Positions 41,060 to 48,805 of a DNA stretch of 64,000 bases are shown here, piece by piece. This DNA comes from AC-32 sp963728765 (GTDB lineage Bacteria > Actinomycetota > Thermoleophilia > Gaiellales > Gaiellaceae), in NCBI GenBank assembly GCA_963728765.1, contig CAVSKX010000001.1, positions 744,001 through 808,000 of the forward strand. Reading direction: 5' to 3'. A program made the translations under genes and the position numbers. Position 1 is the stretch's first letter, and each line of letters begins with the position of its first letter. A model generated the notes under the pieces. That model made no database searches and was not told the origin of the DNA. It worked only from the letters and a program-made list of their open reading frames with translations.

Positions 41060-42015
41060 ATCTCGAGCACGCGCCGCGCGACGGCGGTGTGCGCGTGGAC
41101 GCGCTCGACGTACTCGCGGCTGCGACGGCCGAGCTCGGGTAGCTCCGCCCGCCGCTCGACGAGCCCGCCGAGCACTGCTTCGAGACTGCGCTCGTCTGCG
41201 CGAACGAGCGGCAGCTCGAGCCCGAACGCCTCCTCGGTCTCCTCGGCGCCGCGCTCGTCCAGGTGCACGACAACCGGCTTCGCGAGCGCCATCGACTCGA
41301 TCGCGAACATGCCGTACCAGCCGATCCGGAGCTGGTCGACCACGACGTCGGCGGCCGCGTAGCGCTTGCGTGCCTCGCGGTTCGGGACGCCCTCGATCAG
41401 GTCGAGCTCGATCGGCGCCCTCCGCCGTTGCAGCGCCTCGACCGCCGCCAGCACCGCCTCCGTGCCCTTGACCTTCCGCTTGCTCGGCGCGTGCGCGACT
41501 CGCAGCACATCTCCTGGCTCGACCGGCGAAGGCTCCCAGTCGTGCAGCACGATCGCCGGCGGGACGACGTCGTAGTCCGGCCACGGCCCGCGCGGAGCGA
41601 GTCGCCTCGTCAGGTAGCTCCCGACGATGACCGCGCCCGCCTTGCGCAGGTACTGGACGTCCGAGGCCTGGCGCCCGCGGAGGTCGGAGCCCCAGGACTG
41701 GAACACGACGCCCTTCCTCCGGGCGTGCAGCAACGGCAGCGTCAGCCGCTCGGGCGCGAGGGTCAGCCCCGCGTGGAAGTGGAAGACGTCGAAGCGGGGA
41801 AGCGCCCAGGCGAGCGCGCGCAGCTGCTTCGGCAGGTTGAACGGGATCGAGCTTGCGCGGCTCGTGTCGCGCAGGCGGAGGTTGACGTCGTAGCCACGCT
41901 CGAACGGCCGCTCGTTGAAGACGAGCAGCGTGCTCTCGACGCCGAGCTCTCGCAGCCCGGCCGAGATCGCGCCCGGGCCGCCCGCGACGTTGACCGGGGA
42001 GTGAAGAGCTCTCAC
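41029..42015 (-). CDS. GT4-family glycosyltransferase
   Basis: The 328-aa product from GTG 42,015 has a glycosyltransferase GT-B layout: SPVNVAGGPGAISAGLRELG at the start, FDVFHFHAGLTL, GVVFQSWGSDLRGRQ, RVAHAPSKRKVKGTEAVLAA, and the C-terminal GWYGMFAIESMALAKPVVVH with the EX7E-like nucleotide-sugar motif. Acceptor and donor are unknown. The N-terminal reading further upstream runs into the repeat at 42,057-42,111, so the GTG at 42,015 is the preferred start. Confidence 0.82.
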   Translation of the reverse strand: MRALHSPVNVAGGPGAISAGLRELGVESTLLVFNERPFERGYDVNLRLRDTSRASSIPFNLPKQLRALAWALPRFDVFHFHAGLTLAPERLTLPLLHARRKGVVFQSWGSDLRGRQASDVQYLRKAGAVIVGSYLTRRLAPRGPWPDYDVVPPAIVLHDWEPSPVEPGDVLRVAHAPSKRKVKGTEAVLAAVEALQRRRAPIELDLIEGVPNREARKRYAAADVVVDQLRIGWYGMFAIESMALAKPVVVHLDERGAEETEEAFGLELPLVRADERSLEAVLGGLVERRAELPELGRRSREYVERVHAHTAVARRVLEIYERVMPDSS

Positions 42016-42056
42016 ACGGGACTCATCGTTCGACGTTCCTGGTTGGCATTTCAAAC

Positions 42057-42111
42057 GGACGCACGAGCGAAGCTCGTACGTCCTGAGGTCGGCATCGCAA
42101 GCGACGCCTCA
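42057..42111 (-). repeat. Two-hairpin repeat, family 1, copy at an ATP-grasp stop codon
   Basis: On the minus strand it begins with the stop codon of the ATP-grasp gene (TGAGGCG). Hairpin 1 is GGCGTCGCTTGCGATGCC. Hairpin 2 has arms GGACGTACGAGC and GCTCGTGCGTCC around TTC (11 of 12 pairs). Orientation matches that of the gene it follows, as in the fumB copy. Confidence 0.87.
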
Positions 42112-43320
42112 GACGACGGCCGGCTCGGTGGCGATCTGGATGTCGAGCGCCGCGAGCGCGCGTTCGGTGAGCTCGTCGAGCTCGCCCTCGTCTTGCGCCG
42201 TGAGGAGCAGGTATCCAAGGCGCTCCGCCCCTGACGTCATCGGCGGCAGCGTCATCCCCTCGCGCCAGTACCAGCCGGCCTCGTGGACGCCGTCGAGCGC
42301 GAGCGCCGGGGCCGTGTCGAGCCGGACGATGTGCCCGGGCTCGTGAACGACGAAGCGAACCTGCCCGACGGTCGCCTGCGGCTCGCCGTGGCCGAGGTCC
42401 TCGCGGCGCAGCTCGCCGAGTGCCCAGAGCACGTTCGCCCGGATCGCGTCGAAGCCGGTCACGAGCTTCGCCAGCTCCGCGTCCTTACCGCCGCCGAGCC
42501 GCGCTCCGACCTCGATCGCCCAGGGCTGGCCATCCTGGATCCTGATCTGGACGTACGACGGCCCGGTCTGCAGCCCGACCGCGCGGCTTGCGGCCCGCGC
42601 GAGCTCGAAGATCCGCTCCTCGTCCGCGAGGCCCGACGGGTAGCGATGGGCGATGCAGACGCCGAGCGGCGGCGGCGGGTGCAGCAGCCGCTGCGTGACG
42701 CTCATCGGGAAGTAGTCGCCCTCGAGCAGGAAGCCGTTGACCGTGAACTCGTCGCCGTCGAGGAACTGCTCGAGCACGATCGCGCCGGTCTTCGAAGCCG
42801 CCAGGGCGCGGTCGACCGCCGGGGCGAGGTCGCCCTCCTTGCGCACCTCGGTCACGCCGCGCTGCGCGGAGCCGTCCACCGGCTTCACGACCACGGGCGC
42901 GCCGAGCTGGTGGAACGCCTGCTCGGCCTCCTCGAAGCTCGCGGCCTCGCGCCCCTTCGGGCAGCGCACCTTCGCCCGCTCGAAGGCCGCGCGCATGCGG
43001 CGCTTGTCCGCGACCGTGCGCGCGGTGGCCACCGGCAAGCCGGGCAGCCCAAGCCGCTCCGCGAGTTGCGCGGTGGGGACGACGGCCTGGTCGGAGCCCA
43101 TCGTTGCGACCGCGACCGGCTCGATCCCGCGCGCCTCGAGGTCGCCGATGACGCCGTTCACGTCGGTGAAGCTGCGCACGATCGCGTGCTCGGCCTCGGC
43201 CAGGAGCGGCGCGCGGTCGGAGCCGTCGACGACGCAGACCTCGTGCCCGAGCGCACGCGCCTGCTCGAGCAGCCCGAGCTGCGAGCGCGACCCGCCGGTG
43301 AGGACGAACGCCTTTGCCAT
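42109..43320 (-). CDS. ATP-grasp carboxylate ligase
   Basis: The 403-aa protein has a pre-ATP-grasp start (KAFVLTGGSRSQLGLLEQAR), PVVVKPVDGSAQRGVTEVRK for nucleotide binding, IVLEQFLDGDEFTVNGFLLE and the metal-binding WAIEVGARLGGGKDAELAKL. Such enzymes join a carboxylate to an amine or alcohol through an acyl phosphate. It is one of several ATP-grasp genes among the sugar genes. The epimerase upstream on the same strand ends at base 43,321, immediately before this ATG, so they form one operon. The stop codon is shared with a repeat. Confidence 0.85.
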   Translation of the reverse strand: MAKAFVLTGGSRSQLGLLEQARALGHEVCVVDGSDRAPLLAEAEHAIVRSFTDVNGVIGDLEARGIEPVAVATMGSDQAVVPTAQLAERLGLPGLPVATARTVADKRRMRAAFERAKVRCPKGREAASFEEAEQAFHQLGAPVVVKPVDGSAQRGVTEVRKEGDLAPAVDRALAASKTGAIVLEQFLDGDEFTVNGFLLEGDYFPMSVTQRLLHPPPPLGVCIAHRYPSGLADEERIFELARAASRAVGLQTGPSYVQIRIQDGQPWAIEVGARLGGGKDAELAKLVTGFDAIRANVLWALGELRREDLGHGEPQATVGQVRFVVHEPGHIVRLDTAPALALDGVHEAGWYWREGMTLPPMTSGAERLGYLLLTAQDEGELDELTERALAALDIQIATEPAVV

Positions 43321-44184
43321 CTATGCGGGTGCGCCGGTGCGCAGCGAGCCCAGCAGCCGCCGCATCCCTTCGTCGAGCGGGACCTCGGGCCGCCAGCCCA
43401 GCGCGCGGATCCGCTCGGTCGCGATCCGCGTCATCACCCGGCCGGGAGGCGGCTCGACCTCCTCGATCAGCTCGTGCGGTGCGCCGGTCAGCTCGCAGGC
43501 GACCCGGGCGACGTCCGCGAGCGAGACGGCTTCGCCGTCGGAGCCCACGTTGAAGGTTCCCTCGGCGCCGGCCTCCACGACGAGGCGGATCGCCCGGACG
43601 ACGTCGCCGATCCAGCAGAACGTGCGCGCTTCGCCGCGGAAGACGGGGATCGGCTCCCGTGAGTCGGCCTGCCGCAGCATCGACGGCACCGCGCCCTTGG
43701 CCTGGCCCGCGTCGACGCCAGGCCCGTAGGGGTTTGCGAGCCGCAGGACGGCAAGGCCGCTCGGTGCGTACAGCGCGGTGGCCTGCTCCCCCCACAGCTT
43801 CGTCAGGGCGTACAGGCTCTCGGGAGCCGGCGGCGTCTCCTCGTCGGCGGCCGCGGCGGATCCGTAAACGTCGGAGGTCGAGAGGTAGACGAGGCGCGCC
43901 CCGTGGGCGGCCGCCGCGCGCGCCACGAGCGCGGTCGCCAGGACGTTCGAGCGCACCGCGAGCTCGGGCTTGTCCTCGCAGCGCACGACGCCGATCCGCG
44001 CCGCCCCGTGGACAATCACCTCAGGCCGCGCCCCGGCCACGACGGCGTCGGCAACGCCCTCCTGGGACAGGTCGCCCTCCTCACGTCCGAGCGGGTGGAC
44101 CTCGTAGGCTGCGTCCGCGTGACGAAGCTCCTCGACGAGCGCGCGCCCGACGAACCCCGAGGCGCCCGTGACCAGCACTTTCAT
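43321..44184 (-). CDS. NAD-dependent epimerase (extended SDR)
   Basis: The 287-aa protein starts KVLVTGASGFVGRALVEELR, has VIVHGAARIGVVRCE, YLSTSDVYGSAAAADE and the Tyr-x3-Lys pair in SLYALTKLWGEQATALYAPS. FRGEARTFCWIGDVVRAIRL follows. It resembles dTDP-4-dehydrorhamnose reductase/UDP-glucose epimerase relatives; the exact substrate is not readable. Its 5' end overlaps the divergent lipoprotein gene if that gene starts at 44,119. Confidence 0.85.
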   Translation of the reverse strand: MKVLVTGASGFVGRALVEELRHADAAYEVHPLGREEGDLSQEGVADAVVAGARPEVIVHGAARIGVVRCEDKPELAVRSNVLATALVARAAAAHGARLVYLSTSDVYGSAAAADEETPPAPESLYALTKLWGEQATALYAPSGLAVLRLANPYGPGVDAGQAKGAVPSMLRQADSREPIPVFRGEARTFCWIGDVVRAIRLVVEAGAEGTFNVGSDGEAVSLADVARVACELTGAPHELIEEVEPPPGRVMTRIATERIRALGWRPEVPLDEGMRRLLGSLRTGAPA

Positions 44185-44697
44185 GGCCGCCGAGTCTACT
44201 GGCGCGCCTGCGGCCTCCTGGCGGTCGTGCTGCTGGCCGGCTGCGACCACGGGAAGCGCCGCGTCGAGCCGAAGCCGCCGCGCCCCCCGCCGCAGTCGTT
44301 CGTCGCGCTCGACCGGGAGCAGCAGCGCCTCGTGTCCGACTACCAGCCGGTGAGCGATGCGCTGACGGGATACGAGCTGTCGTTCCGGGACTGGCGGCTC
44401 GGTCTCCTCTCGGAGGACGAGCTGCTGCGCCGCGCCGATACCTACCGCGGCGTCGTCGAGCACGCGGCCGACCTCATTCGCGGCGATCCCGCCACGGGCG
44501 AGACCCGCCGGGCGAAGCGACTCCTCCTGGCGGGGCTGCGAGCGCGCCGAACCGCGCTCGCTGCGCTCCCGGCGCTGGTGCGCTACCGGCCAGCGTGGGA
44601 CCGCTCGGTCGTGAACGCCCGGCGCGCGTTGACGCTGATGCAGGACGTCCGCGACCGCGCGCGGCTGATCCCGCTTCCCGAAGACGCCGTCAGCTGA
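44119..44697 (+). CDS. Putative lipoprotein of unknown function
   Basis: The secure part is ACGLLAVVLLAGCDHGKRRV, a lipobox (LAGC), followed by a proline-rich linker and about 140 residues of Arg/Leu/Ala-rich helices (YELSFRDWRLGLLSEDELLR). No domain is recognised. The start is uncertain. The nearest in-frame start is GTG 44,119, giving a 30-residue lead and a 66-bp head-to-head overlap with the epimerase gene. A CTG at 44,218 would give a signal peptide that looks too short. Confidence 0.55.
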   Translation: MTKLLDERAPDEPRGARDQHFHGRRVYWRACGLLAVVLLAGCDHGKRRVEPKPPRPPPQSFVALDREQQRLVSDYQPVSDALTGYELSFRDWRLGLLSEDELLRRADTYRGVVEHAADLIRGDPATGETRRAKRLLLAGLRARRTALAALPALVRYRPAWDRSVVNARRALTLMQDVRDRARLIPLPEDAVS

Positions 44698-44727
44698 CTC
44701 TTGGCACCGGGTGAGGTGAGGCGCTAG

Positions 44728-44952
44728 CTCACCGGCTTCAACACCTCCGCCTACGGCTGCTGCATCCTCGCCCTCTCCGGCCACCAGACGAACCTGCCCT
44801 CGGGCTGGACCGGCGGCGACCGGCTCGCGATCCACGGGGGCGGTGGGATCGGCTCGGCCGTCTCGAGCGGCTGCCTCCATGCGGGCGAGGCCGACCTGCG
44901 CTGGCTGCTCCGGCGCGTCCCGCTCGGGACGCAGGTCGTCATTCACTCATAG
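44728..44952 (+). pseudogene. C-terminal remnant of an L,D-transpeptidase (YkuD domain)
   Basis: This 74-codon stretch follows directly after an in-frame TAG. It reads AYGCCILALSGHQTNLPSGW, GDRLAIHGGGGIGSAVSSGC, LHAGEADLRWLLRRVPLGTQ and VVIHS before the stop. The HG...SxGC(L)H arrangement with His and catalytic Cys is the YkuD active site, which forms 3-3 peptidoglycan crosslinks. The N-terminal part and signal are absent, so it is a fragment. It ends 25 bp before the tetR promoter. Confidence 0.72.
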
Positions 44953-44976
44953 CGCGACAGCGGTGAGGGGCGCGGG

Positions 44977-45005
44977 TTGACTTTGTTGTGAGTCACTGCT
45001 AACTT
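44977..45005 (+). promoter_or_regulatory. tetR promoter with overlapping operator-like site
   Basis: TTGACT (44,977-44,982), a 17-bp spacer and TAACTT (45,000-45,005) form a canonical promoter. The -10 ends 7 nt before the ATG, so the mRNA should be leaderless. GTGAGTCACTGCTAACT (44,988-45,004) shares the pattern GTGAGT-N8-ACT with the site before the MFS gene and covers the -10. Confidence 0.65.
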
Positions 45006-45012
45006 CTCGCCC

Positions 45013-45567
45013 ATGCCCGCGGCAACCACCGTTCGCAAGACCGCCGAGGAGCGGCGCGAGGAGATCCTCGCCGTCGCGCTCGAAGAGTTCGGAGAGCACG
45101 GGCTCGACGGCACCTCGACCGACACCATCGCCCGCAAGGCCGGCATCTCGCAGCCGTACCTGTTCCGGCTCTTCGGCACCAAGAAGGAGCTTTACCTCGA
45201 GACCGTCCGCCGCTGCCTGCGCGAGACGCTCGAGCTGTTCCAGGACGCCGCCTACGACCTGCAGGGCGAGGAGGCGCTGCACGCGATCGGCCAGGCCTAC
45301 CGTGGACTGCTCGCCGACCGCACCCGCCTGCGGGGGCAGATGCAGGCCTACGCGGACTGCGACGACGACGACGTGCGCGAGGCCGTGCGAGAGGGCTTCG
45401 GCCGGCTGGTCGAGTACGTCGAGCGCGTCTCGGGCGCCGAGCCGGAGCGGATCCGCGACTTCTTCGCGTTCGGGATGCTGCTGAACGTCTTCGCGTCGAT
45501 GGACCTGCTCGACGACCCGGCGCCGTGGGCGAAGGAGATCCTCGAGTCGTGCCTGGGGAAGAAGTGA
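45013..45567 (+). CDS. TetR-family transcriptional repressor
   Basis: The 184-aa protein has the N-terminal TetR HTH: RREEILAVALEEFGEHGLDG and TDTIARKAGISQPYLFRLFG with TKKELY. The C-terminal helical ligand domain follows. The MFS transporter gene starts 55 bp downstream in the same direction, and a shared GTGAGT-N8-ACT motif stands before both genes. Control of a drug or metabolite exporter is the likely role. Confidence 0.9.
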   Translation: MPAATTVRKTAEERREEILAVALEEFGEHGLDGTSTDTIARKAGISQPYLFRLFGTKKELYLETVRRCLRETLELFQDAAYDLQGEEALHAIGQAYRGLLADRTRLRGQMQAYADCDDDDVREAVREGFGRLVEYVERVSGAEPERIRDFFAFGMLLNVFASMDLLDDPAPWAKEILESCLGKK

Positions 45568-45588
45568 CGTCTTTTTTTCGTCTCGAAA

Positions 45589-45605
45589 GTGAGTGAGCAA
45601 TTACT
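45589..45605 (+). promoter_or_regulatory. Operator-like site before the MFS gene
   Basis: GTGAGTGAGCAATTACT matches 11 of 17 bases of the site over the tetR -10 (44,988-45,004) at identical spacing. It is 18 bp from the MFS ATG, with GGGAGGAG as the ribosome-binding site. AGT-N8-ACT is the common inverted half. Confidence 0.45.
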
Positions 45606-45622
45606 AGCCACAGGGAGGAGCA

Positions 45623-47032
45623 ATGAGCCAGCGCACCGCAACCCTCTGGACGTTCGTGATCACCTCCGTCGCGTTGTTCATGACGACGCTCGACAACCTC
45701 GTCGTCACCACGGCGCTGCCGGTGATCCGCAAGGACCTCGACGCGAGCCTCTCCGGGCTCGAGTGGACGGTCAACGCCTACACGCTGACCTTCGCCGTGC
45801 TGCTGATCACCGGCGCCGCGCTCGGCGACCGCTTCGGGCGGCGGCGCATGTTCGGTATCGGCCTCGCGATTTTCACGCTCGGCTCGGCGGCGGCAGCGCT
45901 AGCCCCGTCGATCGAGGTGTTGATCGCGGCGCGCGCGGTGCAGGGCCTCGGCGGGGCAATCGTGACGCCGCTGACGCTGACGATCCTCAGCGCGGCCGTC
46001 CCGGCCGAGCGGCGCGGGCTCGTGCTCGGCGCCTGGGGCGGGATCAGTGGCCTCGCCGTCGCGATCGGCCCGCTGGTCGGCGGTGCCGTCGTCGAGGGCA
46101 TCTCGTGGCAGTGGATCTTCTGGCTGAACGTGCCGATCGGCCTCGCGCTGATCCCGCTCGCCTACCTGCGCCTGCACGAGACCCGCGGCCCGAACGACGC
46201 ACTCGATTTCCCGGGCGTCGCGCTGGCGAGCGCAGGCCTGTTCGGGATCGTCTGGGGGCTCGTGCGCGGCAACGGCGTCGGCTGGGGCAGCCTCGAGATC
46301 ACCACCTCGTTCGTCCTGGGGACGATCGTGCTCGCGCTGTTCGTGGTCTGGGAGCTGCGCGCGCCGGAGCCGATGCTGCCGCTGCAGTTCTTCCGCAACC
46401 GCACCTTCACGGCCGCGAACGCGGCCTCGTTCCTGATGTTCTTCGGGATGTTCGGCTCGATCTTCCTGCTCGCGCAGTTCTTCCAGACGGTGCAGGGCTA
46501 CTCGCCGCTGCAGGCGGGCCTGCGCGTGCTGCCGTGGACGGCGATGCCGATCTTCGTCGCGCCGATCGCGGGCGCTCTCTCGGATCGCATCGGCGGTCGG
46601 TCGCTGATGGCGACCGGGCTCGCGATGCAGGCGGTGGGCCTCGCCTGGATCGCGTTCGTCTCGACTCCGACGGTCGCGTACTCCGAGCTCGTGACCCCGT
46701 TCGTCCTGTCCGGGATCGGGATGGCGCTCTACTTCGCGCCGGTCGCGAACGTCGTCCTGTCGGCGGTGCGTCCGATCGAGGAGGGGCAGGCGTCGGGCGC
46801 CAACAACGCAATCCGCGAGCTCGGCGGCGTCTTCGGCGTCGCGGTGCTGGCCTCGGTGTTCGCGCACTACGGCGGGTACACGACCGGGCAGACGTTCGTC
46901 GACGGCCTCACGCCGGCGATCTACGTCGGCGCCGTGCTCGTCGCCGCGGGCGCCCTGGCCGCGCTGGGCATCCAGCGTAAGCGGCGGCCACAGGAGCAGG
47001 AAGCGGCTGAGCCGGCGCTCGAAGCGGCCTAG
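45623..47032 (+). CDS. MFS drug:H+ antiporter, DHA2 (14-helix) type
   Basis: The 469-aa transporter has TLDNLVVTTALPVIRKDLDA in helix 1, GAALGDRFGRRRMFGIGLAI (motif A) and LVLGAWGGISGLAVAIGPLV with motif C. Fourteen hydrophobic segments are expected and can be traced. The DHA2 group exports antibiotics, dyes and metabolites. It is controlled most probably by the TetR protein encoded directly upstream. The stop is immediately followed by a duplicated tail of the convergent eIF2B-like gene. Confidence 0.92.
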   Translation: MSQRTATLWTFVITSVALFMTTLDNLVVTTALPVIRKDLDASLSGLEWTVNAYTLTFAVLLITGAALGDRFGRRRMFGIGLAIFTLGSAAAALAPSIEVLIAARAVQGLGGAIVTPLTLTILSAAVPAERRGLVLGAWGGISGLAVAIGPLVGGAVVEGISWQWIFWLNVPIGLALIPLAYLRLHETRGPNDALDFPGVALASAGLFGIVWGLVRGNGVGWGSLEITTSFVLGTIVLALFVVWELRAPEPMLPLQFFRNRTFTAANAASFLMFFGMFGSIFLLAQFFQTVQGYSPLQAGLRVLPWTAMPIFVAPIAGALSDRIGGRSLMATGLAMQAVGLAWIAFVSTPTVAYSELVTPFVLSGIGMALYFAPVANVVLSAVRPIEEGQASGANNAIRELGGVFGVAVLASVFAHYGGYTTGQTFVDGLTPAIYVGAVLVAAGALAALGIQRKRRPQEQEAAEPALEAA

Positions 47033-47076
47033 CGGCCTAGAAGCGCGTAGCCCGCGCGCAGGAACGGCGTTCGGTC
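47029..47076 (-). repeat. Second copy of the eIF2B-like gene 3' end
   Basis: On the minus strand it encodes DRTPFLRAGYALLGR and a TAG. The gene itself ends DRTPFLRAGYKILGR and a TGA (47,138-47,185). Most base differences are silent, so this copy diverged while coding or came from another strain. A two-hairpin repeat separates the copies, abutting this one directly. Confidence 0.9.
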
Positions 47077-47077
47077 G

Positions 47078-47133
47078 CCAAGGCGTCGCTTGCGACGCCG
47101 CCTAGAGGATGTGCCGGCTTAGCCGGCACATCC
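47078..47133 (+). repeat. Two-hairpin repeat, family 1, best-paired copy
   Basis: Hairpin 1 is GGCGTCGC-TT-GCGACGCC (47,082-47,099). Hairpin 2 is GGATGTGCCGGC-TTA-GCCGGCACATCC (47,107-47,133), perfect over 12 bp. It lies between the convergent MFS and eIF2B-like genes. It could also act as a bidirectional terminator, though no T-run follows. Confidence 0.9.
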
Positions 47134-47137
47134 GTCT

Positions 47138-48001
47138 TCACCGGCCGAGGATCTTGTATCCAGCGCGGAGAAACGGCGTTCGGTCGACTAGCGCGGCTAT
47201 CTCCTCCGGGGGGTGGCCGCCCTCTTCGGTCATCACGACGTCGATCAGCTCGGGTGGCGTGAGCTCGAACTCCGGCTCGGTGAGCGGCGGCGCGTCCCGC
47301 GCCCTCATCGGAGCCAGTTTCAGCATCTCGCAGGCGACGATCACCGGCACGCCCTCGTCGTGCGCGGCCTCTGCGAGCGCCCGCGTGCCGACCTTGTTGC
47401 AGAGCGTGCCGCAGCGGAACACGGTGTCCGCGCCGAGCAGCAGCAGCGAGGCCCACTCGAGCTGGCGCGGCGCCTGCTCGTCCTCCACCAGCTCGACGTC
47501 GAGCCCCTCCTCCCCCAGCTCCTGCGCAAACGGTCGGCCCTCGGCGTACGGCTCCGAGACGGTGCAGATCACCCGCTCAGGCGGCGTGCGAAGCAGGGCT
47601 TCCCGCACGGTTGCCGAAGCGGAATGCGTGAGCACCACGGTGTCCTCGAGCCGGTCGCGCAGCTGGATCGCGATCGAGGCCGCCGCGCGCCGCCGTCCGT
47701 CCACGAGCGCCTCCGACTCTTCGCGCACGAGCTGCCGTAGCTGCTCGACCTCGAGCTGGGCGTTTCCGGCCGCCGCTGCGAGCACGCGCCCGATCGCTCC
47801 GGCCACGGCTCCGACGCCGGGCCTGCTGTCGGCGAGCTGTCGCCCTGCGGCGACGAGGTCGTCCAGCAGCTCCTGGGCCGAGCTTGTCTGCTCCTCGGCC
47901 ACTGCCGCGAGCGCCTCTACCGCGCGCCGGGCCATCCAGCTGGCGCCGTGCCCGTGGTCGGCTTTCAGCTCCTCGACTCGATCGGCCAAGGCGGTGGCCA
48001 C
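47138..48001 (-). CDS. eIF2B-like (initiation factor 2B/sugar-phosphate isomerase family) protein
   Basis: The 287-aa product from GTG 48,001 has an N-terminal helical bundle and the eIF2B/MtnA-type domain: VVLTHSASATVREALL, VICTVSEPYAEGRPFAQEL, ADTVFRCGTLCNKVGTRALA and VPVIVACEMLKLAP. In prokaryotes such proteins are mostly sugar-phosphate isomerases (for example ribose-1,5-bisphosphate isomerase), not translation factors. The last 15 residues recur beyond the repeat copy at 47,078. Divergent from the next gene with a 48-bp gap. Confidence 0.8.
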   Translation of the reverse strand: MATALADRVEELKADHGHGASWMARRAVEALAAVAEEQTSSAQELLDDLVAAGRQLADSRPGVGAVAGAIGRVLAAAAGNAQLEVEQLRQLVREESEALVDGRRRAAASIAIQLRDRLEDTVVLTHSASATVREALLRTPPERVICTVSEPYAEGRPFAQELGEEGLDVELVEDEQAPRQLEWASLLLLGADTVFRCGTLCNKVGTRALAEAAHDEGVPVIVACEMLKLAPMRARDAPPLTEPEFELTPPELIDVVMTEEGGHPPEEIAALVDRTPFLRAGYKILGR

Positions 48002-48049
48002 GTCCTCATTTTGGCGGGACCGGGCTTTGCCCGCAAACGGAGTGGTCGG

Positions 48050-48802
48050 GTGAAGCTGCTCGTCCTCGGGGCACGCTCGACCGCGCCGCTCGCGGCGGCC
48101 AGGGCCCGCGGCCTCTTCGTCGTCGCCGTCGATCCGGACCCGCGCGCGCCGGGGTTCGTGCTCGCGCACCGCAGGGCGATCCTGGCCCTCGACGACGAGC
48201 CTGCCCTGGAGCGGCTCGCCGACGCGGTGCGGATCGACGGGGTCCTCGCGACCGGGCGCCAGACGGGACTTGCGGCGCGGCTCGCGTTCCGCTTCGGCCT
48301 CCCGCACCCGCACTCGCCGGAGACGGCGGTGCTGCTGGGCTCGCGTCTCCGCCAGCGTGAGCGGCTGCGCGACGGGGGCGTCCCGCAGGTGCGGTGGGCA
48401 GTCCTCACCGACGGTGCCCAGGCAAGCTTTCCTTGCGTCGTCACCCAACCTGACCGCAAGGGAAGGCGGCTGGCGGAGGAGGCTCCGGGCGCCACCGAGG
48501 TGACGGTCACCGCCTTCTCCGAGCGCGGCGAGCTGCGGCCGCTGCTCGGCTCCGGGCCCGCGGCTGCGCTCGCATACCGGGCGGCGGAGGCGCTCGGCGT
48601 GACGGACGGCCTGACCTCGACACGCGTCCGGATCGGCGCCGACGGTCCGTGCGTCGTCGACGTGCGGGCGCGGGTCAGCGACCGCGAGGCCGAGCTCTGC
48701 CGCCTGCTGCACGGCGTCGACGTCCACGGCCTCGCGCTGGACGCGGCTCTCGGCCGGGCCGAGTACGTACGCTTCGGCACTGCCGATGCGCAAGTGGCGT
48801 AA
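48050..48802 (+). CDS. ATP-grasp-like biosynthetic protein
   Basis: The 250-aa product from GTG 48,050 begins KLLVLGARSTAPLAAARARG, the nucleotide-sugar-like pre-ATP-grasp fold, and continues with VLATGRQTGLAARLAFRFGL and FPCVVTQPDRKGRRLAEEAP, which fits the ATP-binding strand. DGPCVVDVRARVSDREAELC stands where the metal-binding xNxR motif of ATP-grasp enzymes would be. It is shorter than usual (350-400 aa), so the middle domain is reduced. Substrate unknown. Confidence 0.6.
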   Translation: MKLLVLGARSTAPLAAARARGLFVVAVDPDPRAPGFVLAHRRAILALDDEPALERLADAVRIDGVLATGRQTGLAARLAFRFGLPHPHSPETAVLLGSRLRQRERLRDGGVPQVRWAVLTDGAQASFPCVVTQPDRKGRRLAEEAPGATEVTVTAFSERGELRPLLGSGPAAALAYRAAEALGVTDGLTSTRVRIGADGPCVVDVRARVSDREAELCRLLHGVDVHGLALDAALGRAEYVRFGTADAQVA

Positions 48803-48805
48803 CCC

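Noticed and set aside
45571..45580. Intrinsic terminator at CTTTTTTTCG after tetR
   Set aside because: There is a T-run but no convincing hairpin before it, and the MFS gene follows in the same direction.
47107..47133. Classical rho-independent terminator for the MFS gene
   Set aside because: The stem is perfect but no T-run follows on either strand, and the same element occurs at non-terminal positions (inside fumB, between divergent genes).
48010..48042. A further copy of the two-hairpin repeat near CGGGCTTTGCCCG
   Set aside because: Only the loop and five base pairs of stem 2 are present and stem 1 is missing. It is too degenerate to count.
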